Shown one piece after another: positions 1-5,451 of a stretch of DNA of 5,770 nt (position 1 is its first letter; each line of letters begins with the position of its first letter). The notes below the pieces were generated by a model that was not told the origin of the DNA, did not search any database, and worked only from the letters and a program-made list of their open reading frames with translations. The position numbers and the translations under genes were made by a program. This DNA comes from an uncultured Spirochaetaceae bacterium (GTDB lineage Bacteria; Spirochaetota; Spirochaetia; Treponematales; Treponemataceae): the NCBI GenBank assembly GCA_902766345.1, contig CACXDK010000042.1:1-5770 (forward strand), given 5' to 3'.

Positions 1-208
1 CCGCAAGGATAATAAGTTCACTTGAGCGGTTTAATACATCAATGATAAATCCGTAAAGAACACCATTGTTAATAGAAATCTTAAAGAAATCAGGCGTAAT
101 TATGACGTTGACAATCAACATCAAAATCAAAGCCATTATAGGGAAAAGCAGTTGACTTTTCTTTATACCCCTTGCCACAGAGGTTAAATCCATGTTTTTA
201 CCTGCCAT
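1..208 (-). CDS. ytfT: Sugar ABC transporter permease, YtfT-like (5' part only; gene runs off the left edge)
   Basis: This is the N-terminal 69 codons of an inner-membrane permease subunit of a CUT2 (ribose/galactofuranose-type) sugar importer. The translation starts MAGKNMDLTSVARGIKKSQ, then has a hydrophobic first membrane segment at about residues 20-38 (LLFPIMALILMLIVNVII). It continues with TPDFF, NNGVLYGFIIDVLNRSSEL and IILA. As I recall E. coli YtfT, its N-terminus has the same layout (APHFW, DGRLFG, IDILNRAAPVALLA), so the assignment rests on a specific pattern and not just hydrophobicity. The ATG overlaps the ATPase stop codon as TAATG and has a perfect AGGAGG 9 nt upstream, which favours it over the in-frame ATG five codons later. 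It should pair with a second permease to form the channel through which the ATPase drives sugar uptake. The rest of the gene is outside the window. Confidence 0.85.
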   Translation of the reverse strand, partial: MAGKNMDLTSVARGIKKSQLLFPIMALILMLIVNVIITPDFFKISINNGVLYGFIIDVLNRSSELIILA

Positions 209-223
209 TATTGGTTACCTCCT
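206..223 (-). promoter_or_regulatory. Shine-Dalgarno site and TAATG stop-start overlap coupling ATPase to permease
   Basis: On the minus strand a perfect AGGAGG (218-223) lies inside the last codons of the ATPase gene, where it encodes part of Ala-Gly-Gly. It is 9 nt before the permease ATG. The ATPase stop TAA (208-210) shares its last base with that ATG (206-208). This arrangement usually means translational coupling, which fits two subunits of one transporter being made in a fixed ratio. Confidence 0.8.
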
Positions 224-1725
224 GCAATTGCTTTCATAACATCTTCCTGTGTAAGACCGTCATTTTTCAATTCACCGACCTTTGCACCGTCACGAAGAAC
301 ACAAAGCTTGTTTACAGTACGAAGCATTTCTTCAATTTCGGAACTTATGAACACAACTGTCATTCCTTCTTCTGCCAGCTTAATTACCAGCTTCTGAATT
401 TCTGTCTTTGTTCCAACATCAATACCACGTGTAGGTTCATCAAGAATAAGGAACTCAGGATGAGTTACAAGCCATCGACCAATAATAACTTTCTGCTGGT
501 TACCACCTGAAAGCTGCTTTATAAGGGTTTCAGAGGAAGGTGTCTTTATGTTGAGAGCCTTAATATATTTATTTGTAAGCTCCAACTGTTTTGCCATAGG
601 CAAAAGTTTGAATACACCTGTCTTTGCCTGCAAAGCAATCATCATGTTTTCGCGGATAGTCAAATCAGCAATAATGCTTTCTGCTTTTCTGTCTTCTGGC
701 AGATATGCCATGCCGCGTTTAATAGAATCTATAGGAGCTTTAGCCTTAAGTTCTTTACCATTAAAGAACAGCTGACCGCTATCAGGTTTGTCTGCACCGT
801 AAATGGCACGTACCATTTCAGAACGACCAGAACCCAAAAGCCCTGTCAGTCCGACAACCTCGCCTTTCTTTATAGTTACATCAAACGGTTTAATTGTACC
901 GTCATGAGTCAAAGCAACAGCTTTTATAATTTCAGGAACATCACTATTTTCGCTTATTTTGTTATTATTATGCAAGGAATCCAATTCCTTTACTTCGTGG
1001 CCAAGCATGGCCTGAACAAGTTTAAGTCTTGGAAGTTCACTTACTGTATGCTGACCTTCAAGTTCACCGTTGCGAAGAACAGTAATCTTATCACAAACAG
1101 CATATACCTGTTCAAGGAAGTGGGTAACGAATATAATTCCTTTACCGTCAGCTTTAAGCTGCTTCATTACATTGAAGAGGTTTTCAACCTCATGATCATC
1201 AAGGGAAGAAGTTGGTTCGTCAAGAATAAGAACCTTACAGTCAAAATTAACAGCACGTGCAATAGCAACCATCTGCTGGATTGCAACGGAATATTCACCA
1301 AGGGCACGGGTTACGTCAATGTCTTCAAGACCTACGTAAGAAAGAATTTCCCGAGCTTTTAAATTCATCTGCTTCCAGTCAACAGAAAAAAACTTTGTTC
1401 TAGGCTCATGTCCGGCGAAAATGTTTTCTGCCACAGAAATATTAGGGCACAAGTTTACTTCCTGGAATACTGTACTTATTCCATTCATTTGTGCCTCTTC
1501 CGGAGAATGGTTATTTATTTCCTTGCCCTCAAGATAGATTTCTCCAGAATCACGAGTATGAACACCCGTAAGAACTTTGATAAGAGTACTTTTTCCAGCT
1601 CCGTTTTCACCCATGAGAGCATGGATTTCACCCTGACAGAGCGTAAAATCTACGTTTTGCAGGGCTTTAACTCCAGGGAATGTCATGGATATATTTTTCA
1701 TTGAAAGCAGAACATCATTTGCCAT
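208..1725 (-). CDS. ytfR: Sugar ABC transporter ATP-binding protein with two NBDs, YtfR-like
   Basis: Cytoplasmic ATPase of a CUT2 sugar importer, about 505 aa, the usual length for the tandem-NBD RbsA/MglA/YtfR group. Residues are counted from the ATG at 1725. NBD1 has Walker A GENGAGKST (39-47), a Q-loop in VFQEVN, a degenerate signature YSVAIQQ where most ABC proteins have LSGGQ, Walker B VLILDEPT (165-172) and the H-loop FVTHF. NBD2 has a P-loop without the lysine (GLLGSGRSE, about 295-303), an intact signature LSGGNQQK (405-412), Walker B FLILDEPTRGID and SSE in place of the H-loop histidine. This asymmetry is normal in the family. E. coli YtfR, from memory, shares FPGVKAL, VYQEVNL, FSVAMQQ and the downstream landmarks, so YtfR fits better than RbsA or MglA. 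An Asn-rich linker (LHNNNK) separates the two halves. The gene lies between the binding-protein and permease genes and overlaps the latter by one base. Confidence 0.9.
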   Translation of the reverse strand: MANDVLLSMKNISMTFPGVKALQNVDFTLCQGEIHALMGENGAGKSTLIKVLTGVHTRDSGEIYLEGKEINNHSPEEAQMNGISTVFQEVNLCPNISVAENIFAGHEPRTKFFSVDWKQMNLKAREILSYVGLEDIDVTRALGEYSVAIQQMVAIARAVNFDCKVLILDEPTSSLDDHEVENLFNVMKQLKADGKGIIFVTHFLEQVYAVCDKITVLRNGELEGQHTVSELPRLKLVQAMLGHEVKELDSLHNNNKISENSDVPEIIKAVALTHDGTIKPFDVTIKKGEVVGLTGLLGSGRSEMVRAIYGADKPDSGQLFFNGKELKAKAPIDSIKRGMAYLPEDRKAESIIADLTIRENMMIALQAKTGVFKLLPMAKQLELTNKYIKALNIKTPSSETLIKQLSGGNQQKVIIGRWLVTHPEFLILDEPTRGIDVGTKTEIQKLVIKLAEEGMTVVFISSEIEEMLRTVNKLCVLRDGAKVGELKNDGLTQEDVMKAIAGGNQ

Positions 1726-1738
1726 CATCACACCTTCT
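1723..1738 (-). promoter_or_regulatory. Ribosome-binding site with three consecutive in-frame start codons (GTG ATG ATG)
   Basis: The minus strand reads AAGAAGGTGTGATGATGGCA. The Shine-Dalgarno core (GAAGG, ending at 1733) is 1 nt from the GTG at 1731, 4 nt from the ATG at 1728 and 7 nt from the ATG at 1725. Spacing makes 1725 the likeliest start, with 1728 possible and the GTG unlikely. The choice changes the protein by at most two residues. Confidence 0.6.
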
Positions 1739-1744
1739 TTTTTT

Positions 1745-1784
1745 GAAAATAAAAGCCGGAGTGAGAATGATTCCGCTCCGGCTT
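1745..1784 (-). terminator. Hairpin with T-rich tail between binding-protein and ATPase genes (partial terminator)
   Basis: Nine-base perfect inverted repeat: AAGCCGGAG at 1753-1761 pairs with CTCCGGCTT at 1776-1784, six of the nine pairs being G-C. In the transcribed direction the stem runs directly into TTTT-A-TTTT (1754-1746), the layout of a Rho-independent terminator. It sits in the 87-nt gap just after the binding-protein stop and before the ATPase ribosome-binding site, inside what must be one operon. The likely role is partial termination or 3'-end protection of the upstream message, giving more binding protein than membrane components. Only the hairpin and tail are seen; the effect on expression is inferred. 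Confidence 0.7.
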
Positions 1785-1812
1785 ACGGCTATACAAACTT
1801 TACACTAAGGAA

Positions 1813-2838
1813 TTAGTATTTGCGGTTTGGAAGCTCATCAGCAGCTTTCAAAGCTCCGCCAACACCATTCTTGTCGAATACAAGCTCTGTTACGTACTGG
1901 ATCTTTTCAACCTTCTGCTTGTTCTCAAGCTTCTGGATGATTTCTGCTGTACGTGGACCGTGGAGTGGGTTACACTCTACAGCACAGTTGATTTCACCGT
2001 TGATCATTCTGTTGAATGATTCGTGTACAGCATCGAAACAGATGATGATGATGTCTTTTCCAGGTTTCTTACCAGCAGCCTTGATTGCGTCGATTGCACC
2101 CCAAGCCATGTTGTCGTTTTCTGCATATACAACATCAATCTTTGAAACTGACTTCAGGATAGATTCCATAACTTCCTGACCCTTTGACTGTGTGAATTCA
2201 CCTGTCTGCTGAGCAACAATCTTCCAGTTGCTGTGAGCCTTAACAGCTTCTTCAAGCCCCTGTGTACGTCCAATCTGAGCAGAAGCACCGATTGTTCCCT
2301 GAAGGTCAACGATGTTGATTGTTTCTTTATCACGTCCTACTGACTTAAGATATGCTTCGAGCCACTTACATCCGTCCTGTCCTTCTTTAAGGAAGTTTCC
2401 ACCAACCCAAGCTGTATACAAGCTGTCATCAGATACTTTCATCATACGGTCAGAAAGGATAACTGGGATTCCAGCTTTTTTTGCTTCCTGAAGAACTGTT
2501 TCCCAACCTGTTTCAACAACTGGAGCAACTACGATGTAGTCAACATCCTGCTGGATGAAGTTACGGATTGCTTTAATCTGGTTTTCCTGCTTCTGCTGAG
2601 CATCATCAAAAATCAATTTGTATCCGTTTGCTTCAACGAATGTGTCTTTGAAAGACTGTGTGTTAGCAAGACGCCAGTCTGATTCTGCACCAACCTGTGC
2701 ATATCCAACTGTAATAAGTTTTGTAGCAGCAGTCTTAGATTTCTTAGCTTTCTTTTCTTTCTTTGCTTTAGCAGCGAACATTGAGCTAACTGCAACAGCA
2801 GCCATCAGAGTTACAGCAACAAGTTTTTTCATTTTCAT
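1813..2838 (-). CDS. ytfQ: Periplasmic sugar-binding protein of a galactofuranose-type ABC transporter, YtfQ-like
   Basis: Substrate-binding protein, 341 aa, of the periplasmic-binding-protein type I fold that delivers sugar to the YtfR/YtfT-like membrane complex. The N-terminus MKMKKLVAVTLMAAVAVSSMFAAKA is a Sec signal peptide with a positive start and hydrophobic core. There is no lipobox cysteine, so a soluble periplasmic protein is expected. A Lys-rich stretch (residues 24-35) follows. Motifs shared with E. coli YtfQ, as recalled, include GYAQVGAESDWR (45-56), QQKQENQIKA (81-90), APVVETGWE (105-113), SDR (129-131), LQGTIGASAQI (179-189), SKGQEVMES (218-226) and YAENDNMAWGAI (238-249). These match YtfQ more specifically than generic ribose-binding proteins. 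YtfQ in E. coli binds galactofuranose; the same ligand here is inferred. The start has a perfect AGGAGG 8 nt upstream. First gene of the importer operon. Confidence 0.88.
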   Translation of the reverse strand: MKMKKLVAVTLMAAVAVSSMFAAKAKKEKKAKKSKTAATKLITVGYAQVGAESDWRLANTQSFKDTFVEANGYKLIFDDAQQKQENQIKAIRNFIQQDVDYIVVAPVVETGWETVLQEAKKAGIPVILSDRMMKVSDDSLYTAWVGGNFLKEGQDGCKWLEAYLKSVGRDKETINIVDLQGTIGASAQIGRTQGLEEAVKAHSNWKIVAQQTGEFTQSKGQEVMESILKSVSKIDVVYAENDNMAWGAIDAIKAAGKKPGKDIIIICFDAVHESFNRMINGEINCAVECNPLHGPRTAEIIQKLENKQKVEKIQYVTELVFDKNGVGGALKAADELPNRKY

Positions 2839-2846
2839 ATTCAGTT

Positions 2847-2852
2847 CCTCCT
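2847..2852 (-). promoter_or_regulatory. Perfect Shine-Dalgarno site for the binding-protein gene
   Basis: AGGAGG on the minus strand, 8 nt before the ATG at 2838. It supports that ATG over the in-frame ATG two codons later (MKM start) and fits a highly translated binding protein. Confidence 0.85.
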
Positions 2853-2864
2853 AAGAACATTAAC

Positions 2865-2893
2865 ATTTTATGGTCTTAGTATACGTCAGGCAA
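2865..2893 (-). promoter_or_regulatory. Candidate sigma70-type promoter for the sugar importer operon
   Basis: On the minus strand, TTGCCT (2888-2893) and TAAAAT (2865-2870) are separated by exactly 17 bp, with a predicted start near 2858 and a leader of about 20 nt carrying AGGAGG. A rival -10 hexamer, TATACT (2878-2883), lies inside the same stretch but has only a weak -35 (TGTACT). An 8-bp palindrome, TACATGTA (2903-2910), and an adjacent palindromic TAAAATTTTA (2909-2918) lie just upstream and could be regulator contacts; both are short in AT-rich DNA. The assignment is by consensus match only. Confidence 0.5.
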
Positions 2894-3020
2894 AGGTAGA
2901 AGTACATGTAAAATTTTATGAATTTTTGTTCAACATTTTTAGAATTTCTTTAGTCTTTTTTTGAATTTTTCTAAAGTTTTTCAAAAAAGTGTACTTTCTT
3001 ACCGTAAAAAGTTTAAAAAA
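2894..3020. other. AT-rich intergenic spacer with near-helically spaced T-tracts
   Basis: No gene is seen here. On the + strand, T-tracts of three to seven bases centre near 2915, 2925, 2938, 2946, 2959, 2968 and 2979, an average step of about 10.7 bp. GAATTT recurs at 2920, 2942 and 2963. Tracts in phase with the helix typically bend DNA, and this block lies directly upstream of the candidate promoter for the binding-protein gene, where it could also act as an UP element. At the telA end, an almost all-AT hairpin (arms 3008-3016 and 3021-3030, one bulge, loop AAAA) overlaps the telA stop. It is too weak to call a terminator with confidence. Confidence 0.4.
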
Positions 3021-4187
3021 TTAAGACTTTGATGCCTCTAACATCTTTGCCTTTAATTCCTGCTCAATCAAAGCAAGCTCCTTCTCTGCATTACGGCGTC
3101 TTTCCTTGCCCTCTGCCTGAATTCTAAGAACTTCATCCATCGTGCTGATAAGCTGCTCATTCGTATGCTTTATAGTCTCAAGGTCTACAATGCCACGCTC
3201 GGCCGCTTTGGCAGTTTCTATAGTTGCCATCTTGAGAGCGTCGGCATTTTTCTTAAGAAGCTCGTTCGTCATGTCGGAAACTGCACGCTGTGCCTTTGCT
3301 GCCTGATTTGAATGGTCCACACCGATGGCAATCACCATCTGGTTCTTCCACATTGGAATGACGTTTACAATTGTAGAGCGGATTTTTTCCACCATTTCCG
3401 TATCGTCACTCTGCACCGTTCGTATCTGTGGACCACTCTGAAGTGCAATCGTCTTAGTAAGTTCCAAATCGTAAATCTTCTTTTCAAAGCGGTCACACAT
3501 AGCAGCTAAATCCCTTGCAGCCTGAACATCTTCTGCAAGTCCTGATTCCGTTGCCTTTTTCTGCAAATTGACAAGCTCTACGTTTCTTGTTTCTTCAAGC
3601 TTTTTCTTTCCTGCAAAAATATACATGGCAAGTTCTTTGAAATATGCAAGATTTGCCTGATACATCTGATCAAGCATTGCAATATCTTTCAGTAATGTAA
3701 CCTCATGCTTTTCAAGTTCTGTAGTAATTACATTTACATTAGTTTCTACCTTTGAATACTTGGCTTTCAGAGTGGCAAGTTTATTTGCACCTTTCTTAAA
3801 CAAAGCCTTAAGCCCTGTTTCTTTTTCGTCAACATCAAATCCCTTAAGCTCGCTCATGAGGTTTATTATCAGTTCGTTGACAGGCCCCATATCCTTAGTA
3901 CGAACACCAGCCATTGCCTTTTCGGCAAAGATAGAAAGCTTTTTCTGTGCACCAGAACCATAATTTAAAATGGCATTGGAATTTGATAAATCAATCTGCT
4001 TTGAAAATGCCTCAACCTGAGCTTTCTCTTCCTCTGTAAGAACAATTTCCTCTTTTATTTTATCTTCTTTTACAGTAGGTACTGCAGCTGGCGTCACAAC
4101 AGCAGGTGTGGCAGCTTCCTCAGCTGGAGCACCAAAAGTTAAGTTTGGTGTTAATGTCAAGTTTGGTGTTTCTGTTTCGAATTCCAT
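3021..4187 (-). CDS. telA: TelA-family protein (toxic anion resistance, YaaN-like)
   Basis: A 388-aa cytoplasmic, largely helical protein of the TelA/KlaA/YaaN family (Pfam TelA). Its members are associated with tellurite or toxic-anion tolerance and envelope stress, but no enzymatic activity is established. Family landmarks: IDLSNSNAILNYGSGAQKK (65-83), AGVRTKDMGPVNELI (93-107), LKGFD (114-118), the central helical region with LDQMY and YFKELAMYIFAGKKKLEE (182-199), and the conserved stretch around QSGPQIRTVQ (250-259) followed by IPMWKNQM (277-284). The C-terminal 60 residues are charged and probably coiled coil. Residues 1-48 are a low-complexity Pro/Ala/Glu tail starting with two copies of TPNLT[L/F]. 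No signal peptide or membrane segment is seen. The start has AGGAG 6 nt upstream. It lies 39 nt after xpaC in the same order as B. subtilis xpaC-yaaN, so the two proteins probably work together. Confidence 0.88.
   Translation of the reverse strand: MEFETETPNLTLTPNLTFGAPAEEAATPAVVTPAAVPTVKEDKIKEEIVLTEEEKAQVEAFSKQIDLSNSNAILNYGSGAQKKLSIFAEKAMAGVRTKDMGPVNELIINLMSELKGFDVDEKETGLKALFKKGANKLATLKAKYSKVETNVNVITTELEKHEVTLLKDIAMLDQMYQANLAYFKELAMYIFAGKKKLEETRNVELVNLQKKATESGLAEDVQAARDLAAMCDRFEKKIYDLELTKTIALQSGPQIRTVQSDDTEMVEKIRSTIVNVIPMWKNQMVIAIGVDHSNQAAKAQRAVSDMTNELLKKNADALKMATIETAKAAERGIVDLETIKHTNEQLISTMDEVLRIQAEGKERRRNAEKELALIEQELKAKMLEASKS
4135..4170. repeat. Two tandem 18-bp repeats in the 5' end of telA
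   Basis: Units 4135-4152 and 4153-4170 match at 16 of 18 positions and share AAGTTTGGTGTT on the + strand. On the coding strand they encode two copies of a six-residue unit, TPNLTL then TPNLTF, at residues 8-19 of the TelA protein. The unit length keeps the reading frame, so copy number could change without breaking the gene. Confidence 0.75.
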
Positions 4188-4226
4188 AATTCACTCCTAT
4201 TTATATTGTTTTCTATTATCAGATTA

Positions 4227-5402
4227 TTATAAAAGCGCATCCTGCTTCATCATTGTTTTCATGGCACTAATGTCCGCAGAAATATCCCAAGAGGTACTTT
4301 CAAAAAGTTGATTAAGCAAGTTTACAAAGGCACTGTTTATAACATCCGTTGCTTCTTCAATTTCCTTTTGTGACTTTGTAATGTTTTCAAGAGAGTTTCC
4401 TGCCTTTCGCAAATCCACATAACTTTGCAAAAGCCTTTCTGTTGTAGGAAGATAGTATGCCATAAACTTTCGCAAATCTCCTGCAATATCAGGGCTTTCC
4501 TTTAGTTTCTTAAAAATTGAAAGGGCTGTTGCTTCAAGCGTATAAAGCTTATCGGACATGCTTTCTGTATCAGGAATCAAATCATTAAAATAGCGAATCT
4601 TGTTTAAATATTCATTTCCATCTTTCAGGATGCTCTTAACATCTTTTGGCAGATTTTCGTCAATGGTAAAATAAGACTTTGGAGCTTTTTCATCCGGTTG
4701 CACACTTGAAGCATTTTTGTCCGTACCAGAATTCTTTTTTGAATGAGAACCTTTGTGTGACGTTGTATTATATGCCTTACTTTTTAAGTACTCTTTATAA
4801 ACTTCATCAGTGAGCATAAGCGTTGTATCTTCCTTGTCAAGCACGGCATAAGGCAGATAGCCCAAAGCTTTCATACGCTTTATCTGATACACTACATATT
4901 CAAGAGTTTTTCCTGTTTTATCTGAAAGTTCCTTAATTGTAATATAGGATCTGTCGCCAACAATCTTACCGAACTGGAAAAAGTCTTTTACAAGCTTCTC
5001 CTTTTTTCTTCCTGACATAATCAAGGATGTTCCTCCTAGCAAAGCTAGCCCGGAAAAAATCCAAAAACCTATGTGTTCTCCAGCCCCAGTCTCTTTGTCT
5101 CCAATAAGAACAAGATCTCCCAAAAGAACGAGCGTCGCAATAAAATCAATGAACGAGCCCATAACAATCTTAACAAGGCTGACAATTCGGGTGCTATACT
5201 TGTTGACCCTGACCGAAAAAAATGGAGTTCTTTCTCTTGTTCCCATTATTTCAGAGGTTATGACAGAGCCTAAGGAAGACGCAGCTCCTCCAATGGCACT
5301 CTTTACATCCCTTGAGAGATTTGAAAAATCTCCCGTTTCGGAGGCTTTATTTATACTATTTAATATATCCTCGCCATATTTAAAAATATCTTTATTATTC
5401 AT
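4227..5402 (-). CDS. xpaC: XpaC-family membrane protein with internal winged-helix-like region
   Basis: A 391-aa protein of the XpaC family, often labelled '5-bromo-4-chloroindolyl phosphate hydrolysis'. That name comes from an early phenotype and does not establish a phosphatase. Order of parts: N-terminal helix with DIFKYGEDILNSINKA and GDFSNL (5-29), as in clostridial members; two membrane segments at about 73-101 and 111-130, joined by a short loop; a basic GRKKEK at the second segment's end; a winged-helix-like region (about 152-206, ITIKELSDKTGKTLEYVVYQ then LMLTDEVYKEYL); a Ser/Lys-rich linker (about 210-242); and the helical XpaC domain (about 248-391) with FMAYYLPTTERLL (313-325) and the ending DISADISAMKTMMKQ (373-387). 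No catalytic motif is apparent. The ATG has AAGGG 6 nt upstream. It is co-oriented with patatin (49-nt gap) and telA (39-nt gap). Together these suggest a membrane-anchored scaffold or sensor acting with TelA; the role is inferred. Confidence 0.85.
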   Translation of the reverse strand: MNNKDIFKYGEDILNSINKASETGDFSNLSRDVKSAIGGAASSLGSVITSEIMGTRERTPFFSVRVNKYSTRIVSLVKIVMGSFIDFIATLVLLGDLVLIGDKETGAGEHIGFWIFSGLALLGGTSLIMSGRKKEKLVKDFFQFGKIVGDRSYITIKELSDKTGKTLEYVVYQIKRMKALGYLPYAVLDKEDTTLMLTDEVYKEYLKSKAYNTTSHKGSHSKKNSGTDKNASSVQPDEKAPKSYFTIDENLPKDVKSILKDGNEYLNKIRYFNDLIPDTESMSDKLYTLEATALSIFKKLKESPDIAGDLRKFMAYYLPTTERLLQSYVDLRKAGNSLENITKSQKEIEEATDVINSAFVNLLNQLFESTSWDISADISAMKTMMKQDALL

Positions 5403-5416
5403 AACTTTCCCTTGAA

Positions 5417-5445
5417 ATTATAAAATCTCTTTATAAAATTTGCAA
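5417..5445 (-). promoter_or_regulatory. Candidate promoter for xpaC-telA in the patatin-xpaC gap
   Basis: On the minus strand, TTGCAA (5440-5445) and a perfect TATAAT (5417-5422) are separated by exactly 17 bp. The -10 box ends only 14 nt before the xpaC ATG. Transcription would therefore start within or next to the Shine-Dalgarno AAGGG, leaving a leader of about 7-10 nt. It could give xpaC-telA expression independent of the lipase gene. AT-rich gaps produce such matches by chance, and the very short leader is a reason for caution. Confidence 0.4.
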
Positions 5446-5451
5446 TTATTT

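Noticed and set aside
172..1704. Several + strand open frames of 75-152 codons opposite the ATPase gene
   Set aside because: They lie antisense to a well-supported ABC ATPase. Their translations show low-complexity Phe/Asn/Ser-rich composition with no family motif. The most likely explanation is codon bias of the real gene.
2038..2056. Microsatellite-like run of four ATC codons in the binding-protein gene
   Set aside because: It encodes four Ile (263-266) in the predicted beta-strand KDIIIICFD, a normal position for a hydrophobic run. Four units is too short to imply phase variation.
1820..2854. Open frames in other frames across the binding-protein gene (two + strand, one minus strand at 2613-2795)
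   Set aside because: All overlap the strongly supported YtfQ-like gene. The minus-strand one is a frame-shifted read of the signal peptide and Lys-rich region.
2903..2918. TACATGTA and TAAAATTTTA as regulator operators
   Set aside because: Both are short palindromes in very AT-rich DNA, with no known regulator or second copy in the window. They are mentioned only as context for the promoter.
3006..3030. Hairpin at the telA stop codon as a Rho-independent terminator
   Set aside because: The stem (AAAGTTTAA against TTAA-g-ACTTT) has a single G-C pair and a bulge, and the T-run is largely used up by the stem. Too weak to call; no better terminator was seen before the next promoter.
3312..4311. 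Short + strand open frames opposite telA and the end of xpaC
   Set aside because: They are antisense shadows with no recognisable domain or convincing ribosome-binding site.
5071..5415. Two overlapping + strand open frames opposite the xpaC membrane region
   Set aside because: The opposite strand encodes membrane segments and the N-terminal helix of a recognised XpaC protein, so these frames are not needed.
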